Assembly (NCBI RefSeq): GCF_019279795.1
Contig: NC_056726.1
Coordinates: 1,134,931,254-1,134,995,253, forward strand
Length of the DNA stretch: 64,000 nt
Direction: 5' to 3'
Origin: Protopterus annectens
Lineage: Eukaryota > Chordata > Ceratodontiformes > Protopteridae
A program made the position numbers and the translations under genes. Of this stretch, positions 12,701-20,801 are shown in pieces. Below the pieces are notes generated by a model that had not been told where the DNA came from, searched no databases, and saw only the letters and a program-made list of their open reading frames with translations. Positions within the stretch are counted from its first letter, which is position 1; each line of letters opens with the position of its first letter.

Positions 12701-12793
12701 GGGGTTTTCATTGATATTTGAACTGTTATCATTGGGCCGTTCACCTATTTCAAAAATACCCAAATCTTCTTTGTCAGAAGAAAGCTGAGCCAA
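9734..12793 (-). pseudogene. PLE polyprotein: RT plus GIY-YIG endonuclease, degenerate
   Basis: A decayed Penelope-type polyprotein that would reverse-transcribe element RNA and cut target DNA. Order: N-terminal domain (12793-12347), variable linker (12343-12062), upstream motif LVIISADKGGAVIVMN (about 11554-11606), YFLPKILKDPLNPPG (11317-11360), RT core with LLCTLDVSALYTNIPH and RGTAMGASFAPIYADLYMA (10828-11310), catalytic box RRYPDD at 10828-10845, thumb (10824-10087), Cys/His-rich CMPCGHCSHCKR (about 10110-10150), and GIY-YIG domain with IYMASCSCHAFYIGQT (9990-10040). In-frame TGA codons follow the catalytic DD (10825-10827) and NPPG (11314-11316). Canonical YIDD reads YPDD. At least two frameshifts. 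The order is that of Neptune/Poseidon-type PLEs. Confidence 0.9.
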
Positions 12794-13480
12794 AATCTGA
12801 TTCAGATCCGTTATAATGGGGTAATAGTAAATGAAAAAAGGTATTTAGATATAAAAATATAAAAATGGAACATTTCAGAAAAAAACAGACTCAGTTGTAG
12901 CTAGGAGACAATATCTGGTGTGGAACTTTATCAAATTAAGTATTAGTCAAAGTCAAAAGAGTGGTTACACGTGTATATCAGCCAAAAACAGACTTTGATT
13001 ATAAGAGTAAAAAGAAGTAAATGCAGAACCACGTCCTTATGATTGAGCAGATTACATGTGGAAACTGGGCAATAATGGCCACTGAAACAGACCAATTATT
13101 GAATCAAAACCAAAAGTTTTGAACAATATGAAATCCTGATGTCTGGGTAGCTGAATAGGCCCTAACAAAAGTTCTCATAAATGGATTTATCATTTGAGTA
13201 TAGAAATTTGACCTCTAATAATTAACAAGAACCATGCCACGTACAGATCCACTTGTGAATGGATACAAAATCTGGGACAATAATGGTCACTTCAATTAAA
13301 TTAAATCACAACTGCCATTAACAAATGGCAATATGTTTGTAAAAAATAGAATCAAAATTTGGCTTGATAAGCATGTGTAAGTCAATAAGAAAATATTGTC
13401 TGTAAGCTACTGGTGAGTCCGTAGAAAAAGCCCAGTTGTCTACTTTAAATTGGAGTCCTATAGGGTTGGACCATAACTGG

Positions 13481-13483
<3 letters not shown>

Positions 13484-13538
<55 letters not shown>
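13484..13538. repeat. (TA)n microsatellite
   Basis: About 27 uninterrupted TA units. Confidence 0.95.
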
Positions 13539-13542
<4 letters not shown>

Positions 13543-13699
13543 GATGAAACCAATGGTAAAACTAGATCTAGTACAATGTACTTAGTATCAAATGGTACTA
13601 TGTTGAATAATATTATTTAGTATGACATTACTGGTATAAATCCAGTATAGTATGCATATAAATGGTCTCAATGCATCAAACAGTTATATATAGCAATCC

Positions 13700-14270
13700 A
13701 ATATGGTTAGCAATATTGATGTCAACATGCACATTGCAATACATTGATTTCCAACATAAACAATATATGAATCCCAAACCTATAACAATATGAATAGCCT
13801 GAATATAGTTACAAAAATGGGTCCAATAAATATTGTCCGTTAAGGAGATGTCCAAAGGTTGCCTGACTGTGTTACAGGTCCAAAATCCCCTGAAAAACAT
13901 GTCGATTAATAAGACAGAAAAAATTTTAGATAGTTAAAAGTCAGCATTTGTCTAGATAATTGCCAGGTATCCAATTATTACATGCACATTACAATACTGA
14001 TTGTCAACATAAACCATGTATGAGTTCCAAACCTATAGCAGTCGAAATATCCTGAATAATATTATTAGTTTATCGAAAATTAATCCAATAAATATTGTCC
14101 ATTTGAAGAAATTGTCCAAAGGTTGCCTGACTACCTTGCAGGCCCAATAGGATGTCACCTGAATAAATCTTGATTGATGAAGCAAAAGAATGTAACGGTG
14201 GTTGGAAAACAGCCTTTGTATAGATGATATTCCGGTATCCGATAATATGGATGTGCTGCCGTTATGTCAA
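13700..14270. repeat. Tandem repeat, period about 255 bp, two copies plus remnant
   Basis: Blocks such as CACATTRCAATAC (13730 and 13985), AATAAATATTGTCC and GTCCAAAGGTTGCCTGACT recur in the same order with a spacing near 255 bp. A shorter third piece begins near 14250 (GTTATGTCAACATAAAC). It lies in the PLE 5' region and may be a promoter-type subrepeat. Confidence 0.75.
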
Positions 14271-15260
14271 CATAAACACACAGTCATGATTGACCGTCAC
14301 AGTGTTTGAAGACAGCCCTTGGCCTTACGTGTTGTTGGATCACAAAAATTTGCCCCTCAAACAAGCACACAAATGACACAGCTTTCTCTGTATGTAAAAC
14401 ACATTGCCACACAATATTGAATGCTTTCTGTCCCCAAAAATTGTAAAAAGTAATATACGTATGTTTTGTAGTCCCAAACAGAACACCAATAGGTTCCTTG
14501 CAGCAAAATTAGTAGGCAGAGTTAGTTGTTAAATTTAAAGTCCATGAAAATATTGGGTTTCTGATATGTCACAAAAAACAGCCCCATGCCAATGTAGAAA
14601 ACACAAACAAAAGAATTTTAAATAAATGGCCGATGGTGAAATTATTTCTTCACAATGGTAAACCATTTTTACCCATTTCATGTCCTCAAGGATCATTTAA
14701 ATGTAAAGATCTGCTTAAGCATACTCACAGCCATTTTTCATGAAGCCGCATCTTTGCGCTGTACTGAAAATGTGAAGTTATTCGACCAGGAACAAACTGC
14801 CAGTAGTAAACGCACTGATACACCTCCGATATAATCCAAGTAAATGAATAGTGTAAACTACTAGGTGTGGTGCATTACCTGCTGTAGTTTATAAAAACCT
14901 GAATTGAGAAGGCCCCGTTGACTTCCAAATACAGCAACTGACGAAAAATACTCAAAGCAGCTTCAGATTGTAAATCACAGTCAACGATTGTGAAAGAAAG
15001 TCCCTTAATGTTAGAGGCAAATAATTATATCCAGCCAAAGGTAATAATAAGAGCTCAGTAATTGTGAAGAATCTGTAACAGGTTCTAAAAACACAGCAAA
15101 TCACAGACTACCAGCAGGAACAGAAATGTGCACTCGAAAAGAATTCCCCTGCACGGAAGTGATTGCACGGCTCAAAAACACCTGGTAGACAAAAAACAAA
15201 AGGCAGCAACTGTGAGCTGTGTAACTAATTTAATTAGTTAATAAAAATAAAAAAACACAA

Positions 15261-15316
15261 GAATGAACAGACCGGTTTCAGCTATGGTGTTGACCTAGCC
15301 TTCATCAGTGTAAATT
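15261..15316 (-). ncRNA. Hammerhead ribozyme motif in upstream pLTR
   Basis: Second copy of the motif at 9586-9642. CUGAUGA is at 15302-15308 and GAAA at 15276-15279 (minus strand). Helix II reads GGCU/AGCU, so one G-C pair became G-U and is still paired. Helix III palindrome ACCGGU and both parts of helix I are kept. The compatible change in helix II supports the fold. Confidence 0.82.
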
Positions 15317-15432
15317 CCAAAAACATCTTGAAGTTCTTATATACATTTGAAAATAATTAATCACAGAATTTCATTGGTGAGCTCATGAATATTCATTAAT
15401 GTGCCAAATCATAAATATTCATTAAGACCAGG

Positions 15433-15751
15433 CTAGACTAGTCCACCTAATTTCACAATGCATTTTTTCTCTTTTGCATTTAATTTACTGTGCCATCCAG
15501 ATTTATTAGATCTGTCAACTACTATTTTATCAATGATGGGGAAGTGAAACTTTGCTGTGGTATGTTTGAGAGTATGTTTATAAAGGGCATTGCTCATTCT
15601 CTTGCATTTGACATCACTGAGGTGTTCAGAAATATGTAATTTAAGAGGTCTGGATGTTTGTCCTATATAAAATGCATGACAACTACAAGAAGCCATGTAA
15701 ATAATCCAATCCATGCTGCAATTTGCAAAAAACTTGATGTCAAATATAATA
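15433..15751 (-). pseudogene. PLE GIY-YIG endonuclease C-terminal fragment
   Basis: The pLTR carries the last ~100 codons of the PLE protein in one open frame: IYMASCSCHAFYIGQT (GIY-YIG core), the helix with Arg and His residues (LKLHISEHLSDVK), the KHTLKHTTAKFHF segment, and an end near KKCIVKLGGLV. It lacks the RT and cannot act alone. The first codons of the open frame (above 15751) derive from LINE A. Being open here while the downstream copy has a frameshift near 9910 suggests independent decay after the tandem formed. Confidence 0.8.
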
Positions 15752-15873
15752 CTGTTTGAGATAGCATGATCCATGCACTCGTCTAAGTGCTTATAGAGTG
15801 CATGTATGTAGGTTCAATAGTCATAACTGTTTTTTCGATCTGCATGGGTGTCATGAAGTTCACCACTTCTGTC

Positions 15874-16583
15874 TTAAGAAGCATGAAGTTGGCTTTGGAG
15901 AAATTTTTTTACTGTGGTTTCCTTAATGGGGGGTGGGGGCGGGATGTGGATATCTAGGGTGATTAGCTTATGGTTGAATCTGACCAATGAGGAGTTGACT
16001 TCGGGTATGGAACAGCAGTCACTCATGTTGGTAATGACTAGGTCTAGGATATTGTTGCCCCGTGTGGGGGTGTGGATAAGTTGATCCAGGGCACTAGAAT
16101 TTATGAATTCCAGGAAGCGTTGAGCAAAGGAGTTGGTACATGAGTAATTTTCCCAGTTAATGGTGGAGTAGTTGAAATCGCCCATTATTAGGGTGCTTGG
16201 TTGAACCCTAATATTTCCGGTATATCAAGAAAAGAGGAGTGGGAATCCTGAGGCATGGAGGGGGATCTGTAGCAAGCTACAATTTGGATAGCAGTTTTGC
16301 CCAGAGTTAGCTGCACTTGGATAACCTCAGATGCATTATGCTGAGCAACTAGCCTTGAGGTGTGGATATGCTTAATGAATATGGACACACCTCCACCTTT
16401 GGTGTTCCGGTCCAGGTTAGGTGGTCGAAAAGTGTGGTATGAGTTACAGCCTGCTAATGTAGGGGTGGTCTCTGGAGCCTTGAACCAGGTCTCAGACACT
16501 GCACAGATATCAATGTTCTTCATTTTAAGGAGTGCCTCGAGGAAGTGCATTTTGAAATTTAGACTTCTAGCACTGAGTATCAT
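15874..16583 (-). pseudogene. LINE A ORF2 endonuclease, frameshifted
   Basis: The apurinic-like endonuclease domain of a CR1-group ORF2, which nicks target DNA for primed reverse transcription. Visible blocks: LSARSLNFKMHFLEALL (start), VSETWFKAP (catalytic Glu), GGGVSIFIKHIHTSRL, IVACYRSPSMPQ, MGDFNYSTINWENY (GDFN block), and the end with FNHKLITLDIHIP (normally S-D-H, here the Asp reads Asn). A frameshift at 16186 separates the two open pieces (16188-16583 and 15874-16185). The RT that should follow is absent. Confidence 0.85.
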
Positions 16584-16612
16584 TACCCTCAGTTTTTGCT
16601 TGCCTGTTCCTG

Positions 16613-17590
16613 TTACGGTGGTGGCTTTGTCATTTCCACCTTGCCTAAAAAAGGCACTATAGGGGTGACAAGTTCCTTAGCCAGTATCTGGAATCCCAGG
16701 AGTGACAGGTGATGGCCATCTCTGGCAAAGCATAGTGGTCTGTCAACCACATCGTCCCAGGCAGACAGATACTGGATCCCCGTGGAATGACACCACAAGC
16801 ATAGCCAATTGTTGCAGTCAATCATTTTGTTCTTGTACTGCGGTATCATTCTGGGTGATGGCAGGATGCTACTCAGTGCTAGGGTCATACCTGCCTGGGC
16901 TACAAGATTGGAGAACTCTTCCATGTCTCTTTTCATGTAGTCCAGGGAGGTACATCTCAGGTCATTCACACCAACATGGACAATGACAGTGTCATATTTG
17001 TACTTGTTGTGGGGTGACCTGAGTGCATGGGTTATATGTCAGATCCTGGCACCCAACAGACAGCTGACAGTAACCTTCTTCTTGTTTAGCCTGGTGAGTG
17101 GGACATCATTGTGCCTGACTATAGAGTCACCTATGACTAGTGTGTTGGGTACGTTGTTTTGCCTTATGGGCTGTGGTTGAGTGGCACACTGAGTCTGTGG
17201 GCTATGTGTCATTTGGGTTGTGCTGGGGGGTAGAAGCTGCTTGCATTTCTGCCTTGGAGGTCTCTGTTGCTTGAGCAGATCATTACTGAGAGCCTCCATG
17301 AATGTTTTTGTGTTTCTGTGTGTGGATTTTGGTGGTGTAGGTTTAGTTGGATTATGTGATGAGTGTGGTGTGGTGCAAGTGTTTACCTTCTCTTGACTGT
17401 CAGGTTTAGTCCTCGTTGGAGAGAGCTTTACCTCCAGTTTGGCTAGATAAGTGCATCTCTCACAGGTTGTAGTTTTGGGTGGTAGTTGGAGAGAGTTGTC
17501 TGTGTACATGAGGCAATTTCTATATTGCCCCAAAATGCCCAGATTCATCAGATAGACAGGAGAGAACACTGGGAGCTGACCCTTGGACAT
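16613..17590 (-). pseudogene. LINE A ORF1 with SGNH esterase domain, one stop
   Basis: ORF1 protein of a CR1-like LINE, about 325 codons. Order: N-terminal MSKGQLPVFSPVYLMNLG, a Cys cluster (RNCLMYTD ... TTCERCTYLAKLE) that may be a zinc knuckle, a Pro/Thr/Gln-rich linker, then an SGNH/GDSL esterase-like domain with GDSIVRH (nucleophile Ser), VHVGVNDLR (Gly/Asn block) and DGHHLSLLG (Asp-x-x-His block). Esterase-type ORF1 proteins are known in CR1/L2 LINEs and are thought to help RNP formation or membrane association. A single CGA-to-TGA type stop (17036-17041 area, after LLGARI) interrupts an otherwise open frame. All catalytic residues remain. Confidence 0.85.
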
Positions 17591-18080
17591 GCCTGAATAA
17601 AAAAAACTGTTTTTCTCTAAGCAAATGCGGAAAGTAAGTACAAAAACTGTTTTCCTCTAGGTAATGAGGAAGGTTGAGTGTTGTAGTAATTTGTAGTTTA
17701 TTTAGTGTTTACAAGTTCTGAACAAGTGCTAACCACAAATAAGCAAATTCAAGTGCTAAAATGAAATTTCTAGGCCAGAACAACTCTTTATGTGGTAGAT
17801 AGGTTACCTAGTGCTTATCACTCCCACTGAAAGGCTTGGGGTCCTCAGGAGCTTACAAACAGTCCTGGATACAGCAAATCTGTATCTGGACTAGACTAGT
17901 TACAGGAAGGGGGGAAACAAACGTAATTTTTTGTTACAGTTAAGCAGAACACATGGAGATTCTAGAAAAGTTTTTTTTTTTTTGTAAAGGAAAGAGAGAG
18001 AGGAAAAGCAGAAGATAATTCAAGGTTAGGAACAGAGTGGGTTGGTCTTCTCAAATGTTCTCTTTGTAGTAAGTAAAATG
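17591..18080 (-). other. LINE A 5' UTR
   Basis: Non-coding region upstream of ORF1. It matches the region upstream of LINE F ORF1 (56576-56790): AACTGTTTTCCTCTAGGTAA, then TTACAAGTTCTGAACAAGTG. It contains a T-run at 17971-17982. Confidence 0.7.
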
Positions 18081-18086
18081 GGTCAG

Positions 18087-18159
18087 GCGCCAGTGTCCTA
18101 ATGGATAAGGCATTGGCCTCCTACGCCAAGGATTGTGAGTTTGAGTCCCATCTGAGGTG
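18087..18159 (+). tRNA. tRNA-Arg(CCU)-like sequence, probably pseudogene or SINE head
   Basis: The sequence closely follows eukaryotic tRNA-Arg(CCU): CCTAATGGATAAGGCATTGG (D arm, A box), a perfect 5-bp anticodon stem TTGGC/GCCAA with loop CTCCTAC (anticodon CCT), and GAGTTTGAGTCCCAT (T arm). The B box has two changes (GTTCGA to GTTTGA, and G to A). The T stem has one mismatch and the acceptor stem at least two. It is more likely a tRNA pseudogene or the head of an unrecognised SINE than a working gene. It sits exactly between two head-to-head LINEs. Confidence 0.6.
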
Positions 18160-18170
18160 ATGTAATCTGG

Positions 18171-18830
18171 TCTTTTCAGGCTTGCTAGCTGCTGCTGAAG
18201 CACCTACCAAGGGGAGAAAACGCTGAGAGAGGAAAAGGAGCCACTTTTGTGATTTTAAGTATTTTCTTCTGATTTTTTATTAAGTTTTACTGCTTTGCCA
18301 CCTACTTTTTGTCATTTTCTGGCTTGCTAAATTTTATATCTGTAACAGTAACAGTACTTGGAACACATCTAGAGCCTGTTTACTGCATTTCCTGTGTTGC
18401 ACTTAATTTAAAATCGTTTTTTTTTTCTCTAAAAACTGCATTTTACCTGATTTTGGCCTAGCACTCAAGTGTGGGGTCATTTATTACACTGTTGTGTTTA
18501 TTTTGCTGCTTGTGTATCTCTGCTACCTTTAAACTACAACAAAAAGAAAAAAAAATCTTGCTTTTTTTCCCACTTTCTGAAAGTTAAGAAAGTTCAGTTA
18601 CAGATTTGCTGTTCCGAACTGTTTGGAAGTTTCTAGAAGGCCAGTGCTTGCTTGGGCTAAAGGGAAGTCTCTGTGTTCACCAGTGGGAGTGGTTAACACT
18701 GAACAGCCTGCCTGTCCCTGGAGGATGGTTACTACCTAGAAGCTGTAGTTTTATTGGCCATTCTGGGTCAATTCTAAACTCCTTGATCTCTCTCTCTCTC
18801 TTAAAACCAGGCTGCCTCGTGGTTTTGGCA
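18171..18830 (+). repeat. LINE B 5' monomer 1 (660 bp)
   Basis: Starts TCTTTTCAGGCTTGCTAG and repeats at 18831 with an exact offset of 660. Shared blocks include CACCTACCAAGGGGAGAAAA, GGAGCCACTTTTGTGATTTT and TTACTACCTAGAAGCTGTAG. Tandem 5' monomers act as promoters in some LINEs (mouse L1). That role here is inferred. Confidence 0.85.
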
Positions 18831-19470
18831 TCTTTTCAGGCTTGCTAGTTGTTGCTGAAGCACCTACCAAGGGGAGAAAATGCTGAGAGAGGAAAAGGAG
18901 CCACTTTTGTGATTTTAAGTATTTTCTTCTGATTTTTTTGTTAAGTTTTACTGCTTTGCCGTCTACTTTTTGGCATTTTCTGGCTTGCTAAAGTTTATAT
19001 CTGTAACAGTAACAGTACTTAGAACACATCTAGAGCCTGTTTACTGCATTTCCTGTGTTGCACTTAATTTAAAATAATTTTTTTTTTCTCTAAAAACTGC
19101 ATTTTTTCCTGATTTTGGCCCAGCACTCAAGTGTAGGGTAATCTATTGCACTGTTGTGATTATTTTGCTGCTTGTGTATATCTGCTCCCTTTAAACTACA
19201 ACAAAAAGAAAAAAAAAAAATCTTGCTTTTTTCCCACTTTCTGAAAGTTAAGAAAATTCAGTTACAGATTTGCTGTTCTGAACTGTTTGGAAGTTTCTAG
19301 AAGGCCAGTGCTTACTTGGGCTAAAGGGAAGTCTCTGTGTTCACCAGTGCAAATGGTTAACACTGAACAGCCTGCCTGTCACTGGAGGAGTGGTTACTAC
19401 CTAGAAGCTGTAGTTTTATTGGCCATTTTGGGTCAATTCTAAACTCCTTGATCGCTCTCTCTTAAAACAC
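18831..19470 (+). repeat. LINE B 5' monomer 2
   Basis: Second copy of the 660-bp unit, with small indels and substitutions. After it (19471-19797) the sequence becomes unique: a GC-rich patch (TTGCGCGGTTTTGCACACTG) followed by CT-rich DNA up to the ORF1 start. Confidence 0.85.
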
Positions 19471-19797
19471 TACAACTCCCTTTTTGCGCGGTTTTGCACA
19501 CTGAGCAGCGTTGGGCAGCGCCGCCAAAAAAGGTTTAAACTATTCCAGGCTCCACAAAGTCTACTCTTCACTTTTTCCCTTAGAACTGTTCAAACTCTCA
19601 AAGTAATCACTCTTTTCTCTTTCTAAAGCCCTGCACTTGCTCAGCTCTTATAAGGAAACACTAACTAACTAAAGCACTACACCCTCCTTGACTTCTCATA
19701 AGTATTAGGCTCCTGATTGGTCCTTCCTGATCAAGTGAAAAATCAGTTCCCTTCCCTAATCTGATCAGTAAAAAACAGTTCCCTATACTAATCTGGT

Positions 19798-20772
19798 ATG
19801 TCCAAGGGTCAGTTTCAAGGTCACTCTCCAGTCCAGCTGTTGAATCTTGGAATTTTGAGGCAATGTTACAATTGCCTTATGTACACAGACAACCCTCTCC
19901 TCCTGCCAACAAACTCTAACACATGTGAGAGATGCAGTTACACAGCCAAACTGGAGGCAGAGCTCTCTCAACCCAAGACTGGCACAGTCAGTCAGGAGGA
20001 AAAGGTAACTACCCACACCACAAATCCAGTCTCACACAGACCTATTGCATCTGCATACCCAACAAATAAACACACAAAAACATACTCGGAGGCTCTAAAT
20101 AAAAATCTGCCTAAACAGCAAAGACCTCCTAAGCAGATATCCAAGCAACAGCCACCCCTCAACAATACCAACAAATCACATATCTCACAAAATCAGTGTG
20201 CCTCACAGTCACAGCCCTTAAGGCCAAACAACACACCAAATACACGTGTTATAGAGGACGCTATTGACCAGCACACTGACGTCCCACTCACCAGACTGAA
20301 CAAGGAGAAGGTCACTGTAAACTGCCTGTCGGGTGCCAGGATCCGCCACATAACGCAATCATGCAGGTCACTCCAAAGCAAGTACAAGTATGACTCCGTC
20401 ATTGTCCATGCTGGTGTGAATGACCTGAGATGTACCTCCCTGGACTATATGAAAAGAGACATAGAGGAGCTCTCTGGCCATGTAGCCTAGGCTGGTATGA
20501 CCCTGACCTTGAGAAGCATCTTGCCCTCACCAAAAATGATGCCATAGTATAAAGACAAAATGATCAGTTTCAACAATTGGCTAAAGTATTGGTGTCATTC
20601 AAAGGGGTTCCAGTGTCTGTCAGCCTGGGATGACATGGTCGACAAGCCACGTTACTTTGCTTGGGACGGCTTGCACCTGTCACCCTTAGGCTTTCGTATA
20701 CTGGCCAAGGCTCTTGCCACCCCCATAGTGCTTTTTTTAGGCAAGGTTCAAAGGACAAACCCACATCCATAG
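19798..20772 (+). pseudogene. LINE B ORF1 (SGNH esterase type), two stops
   Basis: Same protein as LINE A ORF1, about 324 codons. N-terminal MSKGQFQGHSPVQLLNLG, Cys cluster, Pro/Gln-rich linker, then esterase region: VIEDAIDQHTDVP replaces the GDSI nucleophile block, so the catalytic Ser is lost; VHAGVNDLR and DGLHLSPLG remain. In-frame TAG codons at 20488-20490 and near 20548 both look like CAG-to-TAG changes. The start ATG matches LINE A and F starts. ORF2 follows within 30 bp. Confidence 0.87.
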
Positions 20773-20801
20773 ACAACCCAAAGATAAAAAAACTAAAGGT
20801 A

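Larger units (their letters stand above)
9530..15205 (-). mobile_element. Penelope-like retroelement (PLE), full tandem unit
   Basis: This is a minus-strand PLE. Order along the minus strand: 5' region (15205-12800), N-terminal domain, RT, thumb, GIY-YIG endonuclease (to 9734), 3' UTR, hammerhead motif (9642-9586) and tail ending at 9530. The terminal ~548 bp (9530-10078) is repeated at 15206-15751 just upstream in the same orientation, so the element is a head-to-tail partial tandem with a period of 5676 bp. This is the pLTR layout known for PLEs. Coding frames carry several stops. Confidence 0.88.
12800..15205 (-). other. PLE 5' region, non-coding, with internal repeats
   Basis: AT-rich, no long frame. 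It lies between the upstream pLTR and the start of the PLE coding region, so it belongs to the 5.7-kb tandem unit. It holds a TA microsatellite (13484-13538) and a tandem repeat of about 255 bp (13700-14260). Its 12850-13440 part has no recognisable structure. Confidence 0.6.
15206..15751 (-). repeat. Upstream pLTR copy of the PLE
   Basis: Near-identical to 9530-10078: same tail (GCAACTGTGAGCTG), same hammerhead, same 3' UTR and the same end of the GIY-YIG coding region. It is a direct repeat in the same orientation, which defines the tandem structure. Its far edge at 15751/15752 joins LINE A. Confidence 0.9.
15752..18080 (-). mobile_element. CR1-like LINE A, lacking RT
   Basis: Minus-strand LINE with 5' UTR (17591-18080), ORF1 (16613-17590) and the ORF2 endonuclease (15874-16583). 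It breaks off at 15752, in the linker before RT, where the PLE pLTR begins. The same linker sequence (CTGTTTGAGATAGCA) is found intact in LINE F near 53775, which fixes the break point. The missing RT half is not on the other side of the PLE. Confidence 0.88.
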
